Origin: Chimonanthus salicifolius | Lineage: Eukaryota; Streptophyta; Magnoliopsida; Laurales; Calycanthaceae | Length of the DNA: 64,000 bases | Direction: 5' to 3' | Assembly (NCBI GenBank): GCA_013350335.1 | Contig: CM023533.1 | Location: forward strand, 27,262,869-27,326,868 | In this document: one piece after another, positions 43,540-55,973 of the stretch | Position numbering within the stretch: position 1 is the stretch's first letter | How the letters are laid out: the number at the start of each line of letters is the position of its first letter | Made by a program: the position numbers and the translations under genes | The notes under the pieces: model-generated | Told to the model about the DNA's origin: nothing | The model's input: the letters and a program-made list of their open reading frames with translations, nothing else | Database searches by the model: none

Positions 43540-44930
43540 TTTCTAAATATGGGCCTTTCAATGGAGGAATTAAGTATCGATTTTTTTAATTTATGTGTGA
43601 GAACTTTCTTTTAGAATAATCAGTGAAAAATTTCAACAGTTCTACTTTTAAAGACACACAAAATTAGTCCACGGGGGTTCAAACCTATGACATTCCACTT
43701 TCTAAAGTAGAATACAACCAACTGAACTACACCTGCATGGGTAATTAAGTATTGATTTTAAAATTTACTCTAATGAACTGAAATTGGGTGCAACTTGGAT
43801 CAAGAATTTTGAAAATACAACCGGACTAACAACGGCCTAAGAAAGAGAGAGAGTGTGTGTGTGAGAGCTGTGCGTCTTCATTTTCTAAATAAAATGGGCT
43901 TTTAGTGAATGAATTAAGTATTGATTTTTTTAATTTATGTGTGGGAAAATTTGAGAGTATCTCAACTTTTAAGGGCATATCAGATTAGTTTATGGAAATT
44001 CAATCCCTTCTATGTCTAGTTTTCTAAGACGGGACGGAATCATATGAACTACACATGCATGAATAAATAAGTATTGATTTTAAAGATTACTCTAATGAGC
44101 TTAGATTGGGGGCAACTTGGATCTAAGTATTTTGAAAATACAGCCGGACTAACGCCACACTTGGACTTAAAACGTTAAAGTATTTTGATGGGCTATTTAG
44201 ATAGGCCATATATAATTGAGAGGAAGAGACAAGGTAGTGGATAAAGGATTCAGTCCCGTGTGCGGTACACCTTGTTGTGAGTTGTGACTAGTTTTTTTTA
44301 ATCCATTTGTTCTTATATGTCTATTTATTAGAGTTCAAAATTATATGAATTGTATTTATTAAATTTAATTGAAATATAAAAATATTTTTAAAATTTTATT
44401 TTATTTTTTATAGGGTACAAGAAATAAATATATGTCTGGACACAAATTTCAAAATCCTTTTAAATTAAAAATTCTATTTGCAGACTCAGCTTTTTATTTC
44501 CTTAACTTTGTCTATAAATAAAATATATTTAGAAATTATTATATAATTAACTAAATTTGATAAATATAATTCAAATAATAAAATTTGTAACATCAAGAAA
44601 AAGACAACTTTGAAGATTTAACGAGTAGTAGATTAGATGAAATAGTCAGAGTTCAAATAAATAAGAACATGTATGAAATCATACTTATATTTGATCATTT
44701 TAACTTTTTGATTCCGATCTCTAAAAATTGTATTATCATAAACTATTGATAATTATAAAACTATATTTTCATTCTACTTATGTATTCATTTACATATCTC
44801 ATCTAATTATATATTTTAATAATTATTTTTTAACATTTTGTTTAAGAATTTCATGTAAGACTAATAGTATCCACTAACTTTGTTGAATTTCTGAATTTGA
44901 ACGTGGAAAGTAGAAGACTTTTCATGAGGT
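43540..44930. repeat. Duplicated 5' flank of RLK copy 4 (matches 17680-19070)
   Basis: Collinear with the upstream block of copy 2 to about ttttcatgag. It contains two SINE-like units at about 43625-43755 and 43945-44080. In the first the reverse strand has GTGTAGTTCAGTTGGTTG (box A) and GGTTTGAACCCC (box B), the best preserved tRNA-like pair of the four. Confidence 0.65.
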
Positions 44931-46434
44931 TATTCTTTATCTACTTACTCAATATGTGAATAGAAAAGTTTACACATCTTCGTAGAATTAGTCTCTACTC
45001 ATAATAGAGATACTTAGGTTAAAAAGAAAAAATAGGCTCTTTAGACTTGCACCCTTTGGTCGAACTCAGTCTCTACAGCCTTAGAATTTTTTTAGACATG
45101 GGGTGTCTTCCAAATACACTGGACCTAATTGATGATGAACTTTTTGTAATTTGGATATTTATTGTTACATTTATAGATCATCACATATTTAATACAAACT
45201 TTCTTTACTCTCAATTTAAGATAAAAAGTTAAATTACAAACACTATTATTTTTACATTAGTCTAAATCATTTTGAACTGCGGATAACAATAAAGTTATTT
45301 TTTAAAAGACAAACAACTGTTAGAAATAATTATTTTCAAATTATTGAGTTACTTATTTAATATGCATATGAGTTGTTGAAGTACAATAATGTAAGCAATA
45401 AATATCAATCACAGACTAAGCAATAAATACCAACAGCTCCAAAGTTGAGTGACAAATTCAAGGGTGATGGGGTTGTCTCTTCAGAAATAATTCGTTGGTA
45501 TAAACTGACTTCCAAAATTTAATTAAACTTTTAGTTGTAGTCTTCAAACGAATAAAAAGTCAGATTTAATCTTTTAAATTCAAATTAAAAATTATAATAA
45601 AAAATTCACATTAATTTTTTTTAATGACCAAAGGTGTTCAGGTATATCACTCAACTAGTTTTCAAGACAGGTAAAATCCTCTCATTCCGCACACACTGGA
45701 TAAAACTACAAGAAAATGTCCTTTAGAGTAGAGCGGAAATCAAACACAAGACTCCTACTTCCTGATACGGGTTATTGGCTATCAGGTCAAATGCATGGGG
45801 GTTAATTAGGACTAAAACTCGGACGGGTCGAGGTGAGTGTTAATAAACCCAACCAACCCATGTCAAAACTTATTGAACCCAACTCGACCCGACCTGAATT
45901 ACTGAACCCGACATGACTTCACTCAATTCGGGTACTTGCCTAACCCGACTCGATCCGAGTTTCAGCCTTAATCGCTATTATTTTATAACTTGCTACACTT
46001 GAGTCGAGTCAGGTTCAACTTAATTTGATCCGAATTTCATTTAAATTTTTTTCCAACCTATTCCGACCCAAAATATACCAATGTCTAGTCCAATCCACTG
46101 ATTTATTGAGTTGGATCATGCATGTCGAGTTACGAGTTAATTGACACTAATCTATTAAGACTAGTTCGCAAGAGATAATTCCTCATTGTCTCTGAAAGAG
46201 ACTCGATTGATTTGATGATCATCAGCATATATTATTATGAGAAAATTACATGGAATACACGCTTTCCATTATGTCGTGATGTGATCCTACAATGTTCCCT
46301 ACTAGTCATGGTACCTATTTGTCTATCCATCAATTACCTTGACTCATGTTTCATGCACCAATTTTTCCAATTTATTTCCACACATTGTTTTCATGTGGCC
46401 ATGCATTTTATTTAAATGAACCTCATTCATAGAA

Positions 46435-46474
<40 letters not shown>

Positions 46475-47213
46475 GGAAAACTGCAGAATACCGAGTGTAA
46501 AACCTCCACGGGTGAGTCCATTACCTCTAGGGCACACCAAAGTTAGGCCATGGAAGCTCGAACCTTCAACCTCTCTCTTCCTAAGGTGGAAGGCATCCGA
46601 TTTCATATTGATTTTTTTTACTGCGTCGAGTCGGATCAATTTTAAAAAGAGCTTGACTTGACCCCACCTAAAATTAATTTGAACTTTTTTCTTTTAACCC
46701 AACCTGAAATATAAAACCCAACCCACTTGATTTCTTGAATCGGATCATATTAATGGAATTAAAACCTGACCCAAGTTTCAACTCTAACTTCACTCATAAA
46801 CAACAATAAACCAATTAGCATACATTATTCTTTTCAAAAAAAAATTGCATGGAGAGACAATTTGTTCAATGAGTGGATTTTACGATGCAAATCTTGAGGC
46901 CACTAATCATGTAAAACAAAATATATTTTCTAGATATACTTAAACATTAAATTTTATTCTTAAAAAAGTTTATTCATTTTGATAAAGGTACATAACAATT
47001 CAAAACAATTTTTTTTAAAAAAAATTAAACCTAATATGATTACAATTTGGTACTAAAATAAGTTTTAAATAGTTAAAAATTTTGAAATGATAAAAAGGGC
47101 TTTGTATCGGCAGCGAGCGGATAGGCGAAAATCAAGTGGATTCTATCCCAAATCGGAGATGAAAGAATGGCGGCGGCTATATCCGCTCCTCGTACAGCTG
47201 GCACATATCGTCC
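44930..47213. other. Intergenic, repeat fragments only
   Basis: Segment 45340-45480 matches 53880-54060, and 46370-46440 matches 54085-54155. A possible second SINE type lies at about 45620-45800 (reverse strand TTGACCTGATAGCC then GTTTGATTTCC). The stretch 45820-46130 is rich in degenerate CCCGACTCGACC-like motifs, also seen at 48190-48300 and 56150-56330. A pure TA run occupies about 46440-46466. No gene was seen. Confidence 0.5.
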
Positions 47214-47291
47214 ATGTATATTATTAGTACTATTTCCGTCTCTCTGGAATTGGAAACCTCTCACTTTCCTTCTTCAAGAAGCAGAAGCAGA

Positions 47292-49927
47292 ATGGAAAGT
47301 TGGGATTCTATTAGAGATACTGTTCAGGTGACGGAAATAAACCACAATATTCAGTATTCCACCCCCTCTTTTCCGGTGGGATACCGATTTTGCCCAACTG
47401 ATGAAGAACTTATAGTTCATTACCTCTGCAACAAGGTTTCCAACCGCCCTTTGCCTTGTCAAAAGATTAAAGACGTTAATCTCTATGATTACAATCCAGA
47501 AGATCTCATAGGTATCGTCTGATTGATTATTACCCCTCACTGATTATTAGTAGAGCATTTTAATGGCATTTTACCCCTCATTGATTATTATTAGAGCATT
47601 CTTTATGATATTGCATGTACTCTCTCACTCATAATCTGCATGAGTTCTCTCTCTTTTAAGACTAAGGTATCAAAGCTTCTCCTTTGATTTTTTCTCACGT
47701 CACACGTCTGGTACAAACTCTGAAGAGTGACCTTTTTCATATTAGGGAGAACTTGATTCCAAGATCTCCTACGAATAAAGATGAGAATTAAACATCAAAC
47801 TAATCCCTCAGAGTTAACCCGTATGAATTCTTTGATTGGCTTGTGCTTTTGGAATTAGACCAACAGTGTCGAATAAACTTATCTTAATAAATGTGGCTTG
47901 TCAATGGTTTTACTTATTCATGGGGAGTCTTACTTCCATCATTGCTGTAACCTGTAATACATGCATTGCAGTGTAAATGTATGAAGGTTGCAGAGAACGG
48001 TTGTAATGATCAAATATTTAAAAATGAGGTTATAACTATGTAAGAGCAGTTGAAAATAAATGAGGAGTTCTTGTTTGTTTTGGTGACTTCATTTAACCAT
48101 TGAGATACCAATGTTAAATGCTGTTATTTTAAATGGTTCTTTAACTCCCCTTTATTTAGATTGAATTTTCTGGTCATCCCTTTATAAAGTAAAAAAGGGG
48201 GTAAAATCTAGGGCTGAAATCAGGTCGGGTCGAGTCGGATTTCTTAAAACCTAATTTGATCCGAGTCAATATTTATGAAATCCGAACTGTGCTTAAAACC
48301 AAATGATAGAATGGTCTGAAAAAAGAAAATGTATTTTTAATTACAGGGATATCATTATACCTTTTTATCATTTAAATCACGACAAAATGAATACAAATAT
48401 AAATTTAATTTCTTTTATTATAAAAAAACAATTCGTGTCTGAGGACTTGAAGTACTGGACCTATCTAGTTTTATACACTGAATTTGATTGTACCCAAAAA
48501 TTAAATAATGGCACTGAAGTGACTTGTAAATTGTTGAATGTGGCACCATACATGATTTAAATGTCACATGTACATCAAAGAAAATCTTTCTATTACAACC
48601 ATATTGAACGCATAAATGGTGATAAAAGAAAAAAAAAAAATCAGTTTTCCACGACTATATACATTTTAATATTAACTGTAAAATGTTGAGATGAATAAGG
48701 AAATTCTCAAATAGTTTAATTTTTATTTATACACCCCCCTTTGATCCAATATGGTTGGAGTTCAAAACTACATCATGTGGTGTTTGTTCTAGTTTTACCT
48801 TTTATATTCTCTCCAGTTGAAGACATTGCATTTAGTTTTTTGTGTATTCATTTAAACCATTATCTCTAGGTTTTCTCTTTAATTAATAATTATTTATTGA
48901 CTAATTTCTATCTATATGTTTGAATGCTTCTTGATTTAAATAGCGAGTTCTGATGCTAGTGGGAAGAAAGAGTGGTTTTTCTTCACACCCAGAGATAGAA
49001 AATATAAAAACGGGACTCGTCCAAATCGGGCAGCTGGAGATGGATACTGGAAGGCTACGGGAGCTGACAAGTCAATCAACCACAATGGCAAGCAAGTGGG
49101 AGTTAGGAAGGCTCTCGTCTTCTACAAAGGAAAGCCACCAAATGGAGAGAAAAGTATGTGGATCATGCAAGAATTTAGGGTTTCTGAGACCCTCGACAAG
49201 CCTCGTAAAAGGGATAGCACGAGTATGAGGGTATGTCGTAAATTCATCTGCATTTCTCATGCTTTTAATGGTTGAAAAACTTCATGTCTTGATGTTCTTC
49301 TTCAACACTTGAATGTCCTTTTCTTAAGTTTTATTCATTCATTACTTGAAGCATTTTGTAGATATTGACTTGGTTGATCTCTAGATTTTCCTTCATCTCA
49401 TAACATGTTTTTCTTTGAATTTGTTTCTATCTCTGTAGTTAGATGATTGGGTTTTGTGCCGGATTTATAAGAAGCCAAAGAGCAAACGTACACCTACAAA
49501 ATATGAACATCCAAAGACCACAGAAGTGATGGCCATGCCCGAAGAAAACTTGCCATTGATCAACCAAGTTGACACTCCCAAAGTCTATGAATACAACCAA
49601 ATGCCACAAACAATGGGGCAAGGTGAATCTGTAGAATTGTTCAATTTCCCCAGTGAAAGCATAATCAACCCAATCTCTCCATTGGATATTGAATATTCTC
49701 CATTAAACTCATGGAATTCTAACCAAGGAGAGGTATTCAACAATCACCTGGACAACAATATGAGCATGGGATATGGAATGTATGATCAGTTCGTCGAATC
49801 TAACCCTTATTTTTCTGATGAAATCAATATGATGGCGAGCAAATATTTTCCCTACCCACTCAACATGAGCATGAATGAGGATGGTCTTTACCTACCTAAT
49901 CAAGAAAGTTATCATTTATCATCATAG
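47292..49927 (+). CDS. NAC-domain transcription factor, 331 aa, apparently intact
   Basis: Three exons, 47292-47511, 48944-49230 and 49439-49927, join in phases 1 and 0 to give 331 residues. The NAC DNA-binding domain runs from about residue 27 to 180. Subdomain A is [19 protein letters not shown] and C cover [33 protein letters not shown] and [13 protein letters not shown] and E include [23 protein letters not shown] and [11 protein letters not shown]. The C-terminal tail is rich in Asn, Met and acidic residues, as in NAC activation regions. The factor should bind CACG-core DNA in the nucleus as a dimer. The ATG at 47292 is preferred; an in-frame ATG at 47214 would add 26 Ser/Arg-rich residues. 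It interrupts the receptor array and has no visible functional link to it. I do not assign a specific subfamily. Confidence 0.9.
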
Positions 49928-50919
49928 TTTGATGCCCATGAGAAAATTATTTCTGAGCAGTGTAATGCAGCGTTCAAAGATGAAGATACAGATATGAATC
50001 AAAAGTGCAGAAAAAGGTTCCACCAAGGCCTCAGCTAATGATCCCAAGAGGTTGCAATTAGGAATTTAGAATTTTCTATTGCCAAACAATTAATTTGCTA
50101 CTAATGGTCTTGTTGCTTAAGCTTTTTATTCTCCTCTTGATAATAGTTAGGATATAGTTTTCAGTTCATCTAGGTTAAAGGTTATGCTGCTTAAGCTTTT
50201 TTATTCTCCTCTTGATAATAGTGAGTGGAAATAGTTTTCTTACAGGTTATGTTCTATTTAGACCTTAATTCTTAATCATATGGTTGTTATCTATACTCTT
50301 CATCTTTCTATTTCTTCTATTTCTCACTACAAATTTTTGCACTGTTCTTTTCTATGTAATCCTTTCCTTTATAAGCGTGGATTGAAAATTTTATTCTTGA
50401 ATTTTTAGAATAATTATCATTTGATAATGGTTTGAGTAGTATAAGGACCATTAAAGTCTGACCGTCTTGTAATATAATATCAAGTAGTGGGTCTCTATAT
50501 ATTATAGTCTATACTTGGTTGCACAACAACTAAAGTAATATTTTAGAAATCAGACCATTAATCAAACCGTTTTTATAGTCTACAGATTATAAAATTAAAT
50601 TATTAAAGATATAAAAAATGAAAATCATGGTTTGACTGTAATATTATTATAGCAAGCAATTAAAAATGGTCTTTCTAATAAAAGAATATGATAGAAAATA
50701 AAAAAATAAAAAATTATAATAGTATGGACAAGCAGTATCACCTTAAGGACAGATTCAAGTTCAATAAAGTTGAATTGCATTGTTCAATTTGATTCTTAAA
50801 ACACTGATTATGCACTTTGCATTCATGTGAAAGCAAGTGTAAGTCTTACTGATGTGATTTTCACACTGTATACATTTAGGTACATCAATAGAAATTATTA
50901 GAGAAAGGAAACGAAATTT
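49928..50919. other. NAC 3' flank and spacer
   Basis: A 60-bp stretch around gcttaagctttttattctcc is repeated (about 50115 and 50190). Nothing coding was seen. Confidence 0.45.
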
Positions 50920-52660
50920 TCAGAACTCAAATTGCATCTCCTTTGTGTATCCCAGTGAATCAAGGTGAGTAGCCATGGCCTTGTTCATAGGGGAGGGCCA
51001 CACCTCAAGATCTGTCAATCACATGGTCTAAGTTTAATGCTAAAATCATAGTTATGATGATAAACTGGACTCAAATGTCAAATTAGGAAGGTAATAAAAG
51101 TAAATCTATTCTCTTTTTTTGCAAGATATACCTGGATGTCTGGTGCAGGTGATGGACAATGGGTTTGAGTCGTTTCCTTTGTCACAAAGCCCACGCCCCC
51201 ATTCCATGCTTCAGGTGGCTAGAAGTTATTAAATGATCACAGGTTAGAGAATGGTAAAAAAAAAGGGCTAATGATCATTGCTTGAAGTTTTTTTTTTTTT
51301 AAAAAAAAACCCTAATTATAAATAGTAAAACATAATTTGGTTCCTTGAATGTGTGAAAATTAGGGGTGATTTAGTTCCTTAATCATCCTTATTTCTGTGT
51401 AAAAGGGTTAGCAGATTCATAAGTTGGAGATTTGAATTGAAATTCCTTCTATGGAGAATGAGAGCTGCAAAAGACCTGATTGAGCACGTAATAGACTTTG
51501 AAGCGATTCGGATATTTAGAAGCAAAGGCATCCATCTCTTCCTTCAAAAACAAAATTGTATCAGTTAATGTTATTGAGCTTGAATCATTGATGGAATTGT
51601 TTTTACTCATAGTTCGATATAATAAGTTTAATCAAGGTAGCCATTTAGACACCCCACTTTTCTTTTAAGAGACACCCTATTTCAAAATTTTATGTGAAAT
51701 TACCATTTTGACCCTTAGTTTTGTGTAGAGGAATCATCTTTTTAGAAAAATTGAGGGGCAAAATAGTAATTTTCATACAAAATTTTGAAATGGAGTGTCT
51801 CTTAAAAGAAAAGTGAGGTGTCTAAATGGCTACCCTTAATCAATGAGTGAAACTGTTTTCACTGTAAAGTTAATACATTATAAATACATAATAAATGATC
51901 ACAATTAAAAATAAAAATATTAAAATTACGAAAATATGAAACATTCGTGCTTTTTATAATATAATGGTGACAAGTAGACAAAAAGACAAGATTAATACTT
52001 GATTGTTATAAAAAATACAGTGTTAATATCATTTTCCTTCGTATAAATGCCTTTATGAGTTACAAGTCACATTAATGGAATTTGATAATATTTAAACACA
52101 TGAAGCTTACTTGCTTCCAGCTATTCCAAACACTTCTGTCAACCCCTTGCAGGTTATTTGTCACTTTCAACCTTATTAGAAATGAGATTTTCTTTTATTT
52201 TATATAATAGTTATCTTTTTTTCTTCTAATTTTAGGGAGGTTTGCATATGTCCCAAGAACTTAGTCAAGTTCTCTAAGAGGCCTCGATACTTTGGACTTA
52301 AAAATAAGAAAGAGCATTGAAACAACTATATACAAGAGAGAGATTTAGGTGGGAGTTACCTTGAGAAGAATGTCTTCTAATGTGACATTTGCATAGATGA
52401 GATGCACATTTGTTTTATCTTTTGGATTCTCCAATATTGCTCTAGTGATCTAACTTGCAGCCATGAAGATATGAGTAAATGTATATAATAACCTCAAAAT
52501 AATAAGAAGATATGCAGAAATGTATATAAATTAGATTTTATATGTCACGTATCAAGAATCTATATCAGTGTTTACTTACTTGGAACATTGGAGTGATACC
52601 AGATCCTCCAGCAAGCATCCCAAACCCTCTAACTTGGCCAGGTCGATATTTGTAACGCCC
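50920..52660 (-). pseudogene. NADH-cytochrome b5 reductase, 3' five exons, frameshifted
   Basis: Five short exons on the reverse strand, 52580-52660, 52360-52449, 51476-51541, 51132-51218 and 50920-51011, encode the C-terminal NADH-binding half of a CBR1-type cytochrome b5 reductase, which passes electrons from NADH through FAD to cytochrome b5 on ER membranes. Recognisable text in order: YRPGQVRGFGMLAGGSGITP, ILENPKDKTNVHLIYANVT, FKVYYVLNQ, PPEAWNGGVGFVTK and, in the last exon, ILRCGPP then MNKAMATHLDSLGY and MQFEF. The first four exons keep phase and splice sites. In the last, one base is missing within the CGPPPM motif near 50991 (8 instead of 9 bases between Gly and Met), giving an immediate stop. 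No FAD-domain exons were found upstream to 54.7 kb. It is most likely a 5'-truncated, recently inactivated duplicate. Confidence 0.82.
51636..51834. mobile_element. 199-bp MITE with long inverted repeats, in a CBR intron
   Basis: Nearly the whole element is an inverted repeat. Both ends read GGTAGCCATTTAGACACC, followed by cttttcttttaagagacac. Flanking tttaatcaa (51627-51635) and cttaatcaa (51835-51843) form a 9-bp target duplication with one mismatch, as in Mutator-like elements. GTGTCTAAATGG at the ends resembles the GTGTCTATATGG ends of the element at 54817. Confidence 0.8.
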
Positions 52661-52739
52661 CTAAATCAATCCATCAAGAAATAATGAAGAAGAAGAAAAA
52701 GAACATTACCTAATCTACCATCACGACTAACCTAAACTA

Positions 52740-52815
52740 ATTTTAAGAGGTTGGAGTGGTGGATTGTAACTCATCAATGGAAGCGTTAAGCGGGAGTCCT
52801 GAGTTTGAATCCTAC
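52740..52815 (+). repeat. tRNA-derived SINE-like head
   Basis: A box-A-like GGAGTGGTGGATTGTAA and a box-B-like GAGTTTGAATCCTA lie about 50 bp apart, inside a unit that continues to about 52860. It has no cloverleaf and is not a functional tRNA gene. Confidence 0.4.
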
Positions 52816-52859
52816 TCCATATCAAATAGCCACTTTCCGTAAAATTACGTGGGGTGTGG

Positions 52860-53699
52860 AAGAAATCACAACTGATTCTAATATCACAACCGATTCTAAA
52901 ATTCTAATATCACAACTCATTGATTTTTATATTTGTTTTAATATACCAAGTATGGAAGAAATTATTGTATTTCACCATGAATATCTTTGATCAAGAACTC
53001 GTTTGCACTCTAGATTTTGTTGAGTGGATGAGCTAAGTTGGTTCTGCCTAAAATCTATATTATGCATAATTTCTCATTGTTGAGCACTGAAAATAACCAT
53101 TTTACCCTTTTATTTGGATTAGTTAGTCTTTGATTTGTATATATTAGATGATTTTAATGGAGTTTTTGAGTTTTGCAGTGTATTCTGGTAAATACAAGAT
53201 TAGAATAAAAAGTGAAGAAAATTGTAGAAATTGGGCCATAAATGCTATTTCTAGAAAATTTGTAATTTTTACCACTTAATTTGATTTTAGAAATAATGTA
53301 AATTATTATAATTCAGATTCAGAAATTAGAGTTTGAATTATAATAATAACTTTTAGATTGTGTTAAATTGTAAAGGTGGTGGAAATTTATAAATGGGCCC
53401 ACTGATCTCATTTAGGTATGAAGTCCAAGCTCAATTGAAGTAAGAGTCCATGAGCCAAAGCCCAATGAATTCGAATGAGCCAGACAGAAGCGAAAAATCC
53501 AAGTCAAAATTGTCTAATTGTAAAATTGGTGATGTGGCAAGCAAAATTAAAGTGGGGCCATCAAAAATTCAAATGCCAAAATCGTGAAGCCAAGGAAAGG
53601 ATTGCAATATTCATACAAGGCTATGAGGTGGATTTGACTTTGAAGAGAGATTTTTAGAAGAGAGACTTGTGGACAGTGAATTTCGAATTTGAGCAATGA
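52860..53699. other. Intergenic stretch with nothing recognised
   Basis: Two short open frames occur (52805-52990, 53475-53657) but show no family resemblance. No FAD-domain exon of the reductase was found here. Confidence 0.4.
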
Positions 53700-54730
53700 A
53701 TTAACACTAATTATAATGTTATTAAAGTGATTTTTGATTTCTTAAATTAACGGTTAACATTGGATTTGGAACATCAACTTGAAATAAATTGGAGAAAAGT
53801 TTTGGTAATGAGTAATGACATGATTAGTTTAAGTGAGTAAAGAAATTTTGAAATAAATTTTAATTCAAAAATAAGTATCTATTAGATATTATTTTCAAAT
53901 TATTGAGTTACTTATTTAATATGCGTATGAGTTGTTAAAGACTTGAAGTGCAATAATGTAAGCAATAAATATCATGCATAGACTAAGGAAAGACTGACCA
54001 ATACCTCCAAAGTTGAGTGACAAATTCAAGAGTGATGGGGTTGTCTATTAAGAAAAAATAATATTTGAGATACCTAGATCTATATTTCCACACATTGTTT
54101 TCATGTGGACCATGCATTTTATTTAAGTGAACCTCATTCATAAAAAAATAATATTCATGTGGATCTATATTTCAGCCAATGTTATTTTGTAATCGATCTA
54201 AATCATTCATTTAATAAATTTCACTTCGAATTTAGGACAATTCTGAAATTGCTTCAATAAATTATAAATGATGTAACCATTCAGTGAAATCATAGTTAAA
54301 AGATGACAATGCGTCAAATCGTACTATCTATCATATTTTGAATTAGAAAATAATGTCCCATATGAGATATAATTTGATTCTACTATTTGAATTAAAGGTG
54401 TTTATCACCTACTTTATTTTTGTATTTTTTGTAATCTATTTTACAATTTTTAATACATTTTTGAAGGTTATTTTATAGTTTTAATAATATTTACTAACTA
54501 TGTATGATATATAATTAATCTAATTTTTTATAGAAAAGAATGTCAATATTTCTATGTTTCAAAATATTTGAGTCTAAAGTTAACACTTTTAAATAAATTT
54601 AAATTTAAATCTAAATCATATATTTATGAATTTAAATTTAAATCAAAACCGTTAAATGGATACAAATTTAAATCTTTTCTGAATTCAACTCGAGTCCAAC
54701 ACAGCACCTTTAACCGGTGAGTCGTAGCCA
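53700..54730. repeat. Dispersed AT-rich repeat, third copy
   Basis: Direct match to parts of 31700-32480 (cggttaacattggatttgg and ttctgaattcaactcgag). Within it, 53880-54155 also matches 45340-45480 and 46370-46440. Confidence 0.55.
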
Positions 54731-55185
54731 AGTGAATAGGGTTCTGGGAATAGACTAGTTGACCGCATATGGTTAGATGTTTTTTCCACATACAATGTGA
54801 AACATGTTTTGATTATGGCTCTCCATACAGACACTCAGAAAATTTATCTTTACACACTCGATTTTAAAAAAATCAGGTGAAATTACAATTCTACCCCTCC
54901 GTATTCTATCATCCAAATAAACTGTCAGTTCATTTTCAGTTCATTCAGATGAATATACTCATCTGAATGAACAAATCAGTGTAATTGCAGTTCGTTCGGA
55001 CGCATATACTCATCCGAACGAACATAACAGTGCAATTTCAGTTCATTCGGACGAATGAACTTATATATGTTCATTCGCTCGAATGATTAGTTTGAATCAT
55101 TCGAACGAATGAACATATATAAGTTCATTCGTTCGAATGATCAGTTTGGATATATCCTAAAAATAGTATGTTCCTTTGATGAGTA

Positions 55186-55475
55186 AACAATATGACATGG
55201 TAAATGTCAAAGAATGCTGGAGTAAATGTGGTGCACAAGATACATAATAGAACATGGTAATTGTCAAAGAATGCTGGAGTAAATGTGGTGCACAAGACAC
55301 ACAATGTGACATGGTAAATGTCAAACAATGCTGTAGTAAATGTGGTGCACAAGACACACAATGGAACATGGTAAATGTCAAACAATGCTGTAGTAAATGT
55401 GGTGCACAAGACACATAATGGAACATGGTAAATGTCAAAGAATGCTGGAGTAAATGTGGTGCACAAGACATAGCA
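55186..55475. repeat. 57-bp minisatellite, five units, inside the Mutator-like element
   Basis: The acatgg landmark recurs at exactly 57-bp steps (ending 55200, 55257, 55314, 55371, 55428), each followed by taaatgtcaaa and gtggtgcacaag. As 57 is divisible by 3, it keeps open a reverse-strand frame of 217 codons (55125-55778) with a 19-residue repeat. I regard that frame as incidental. Confidence 0.85.
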
Positions 55476-55499
55476 ATTCCTTAAAGTAATTTTGGCAAC

Positions 55500-55740
55500 T
55501 CCTGCAGTATAGGTTCTTGGTGTGCTATTTCGGATTCTGTCTTGAAAAAGGAAAGCAGTGCCCTGTTTGCTGGCATATCTCAAAGCAAAACAGCTGAATA
55601 TGGAGATGCAGTCAAAACATGGGTCAAGTATGAAGATGACAAGCTTGAAGAATATGAGGATGCAGCCAAAACATGAGCCAAGTCTAAAGTGGACAAGTTT
55701 GAGGAAATGAATGAGAAGGCACATTCGATCGAATGATCCT
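55500..55740 (+). pseudogene. Possible captured gene fragment with charged, coiled-coil-like repeats
   Basis: The forward strand reads CAISDSVLKKESSALFAGIS, then KTAEYGDAVKTWVKYEDDK and LEEYEDAAKT, one stop (TGA where the repeat predicts Trp), and AKSKVDKFEEMNEKAH. The Lys/Glu/Asp/Ala-rich pattern and internal repetition (VKTWVKYEDDK and AKTxAKSKVDK) resemble late-embryogenesis-abundant or similar charged helical proteins. Such coding-like text inside a Mutator-like element without transposase suggests a Pack-MULE. The parent gene is not identified. Confidence 0.4.
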
Positions 55741-55973
55741 AAGTGATCATTCGAACGAATGAACATATATAAGTTCACTCGTCCGAACGAACAAATTAGA
55801 GTACTTTCAATCCGTTCAGACGAATGTACTCATCTGAATGAACTGAAAATGAATTGACAGTTCGTTTGGATGAATATACACAGAGGGGTAGAATGGTAAT
55901 TTCACCCAATTTTTTTGAAATCGGGTGTGTAGAGGCAGATTTTCGGGTGTCTATATGGGGCGCCTTTGATTAT

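Larger units (their letters stand above)
54817..55964. mobile_element. Mutator-like element (1148 bp) with long terminal inverted repeats
   Basis: A perfect 9-bp duplication, tttgattat, flanks it (54808-54816 and 55965-55973), the hallmark of Mutator-like elements. The terminal inverted repeats are at least 200 bp long: GGCTCTCCATACAGACAC on the left and the complement of GGCGCCCCATATAGACAC on the right, followed by matching blocks and by ttcattcgNNcgaatgaa palindromes on both sides. No transposase is present. The centre holds a 57-bp tandem repeat and a possible captured gene fragment. Confidence 0.85.

Noticed and set aside
46440..46466. Long TA run as a possible regulatory element
   Set aside because: Simple microsatellite with no gene nearby; similar runs occur in the HXK 3' flanks.
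55186..55475. Regular repeats considered as a CRISPR-like array
   Set aside because: Units are directly adjacent with no unique spacers, inside a plant transposon.
55125..55778. 217-codon reverse-strand open frame with 19-residue repeats
   Set aside because: It is kept open by the 57-bp minisatellite (a multiple of 3) and lacks family resemblance. The opposite strand has the more protein-like composition downstream.
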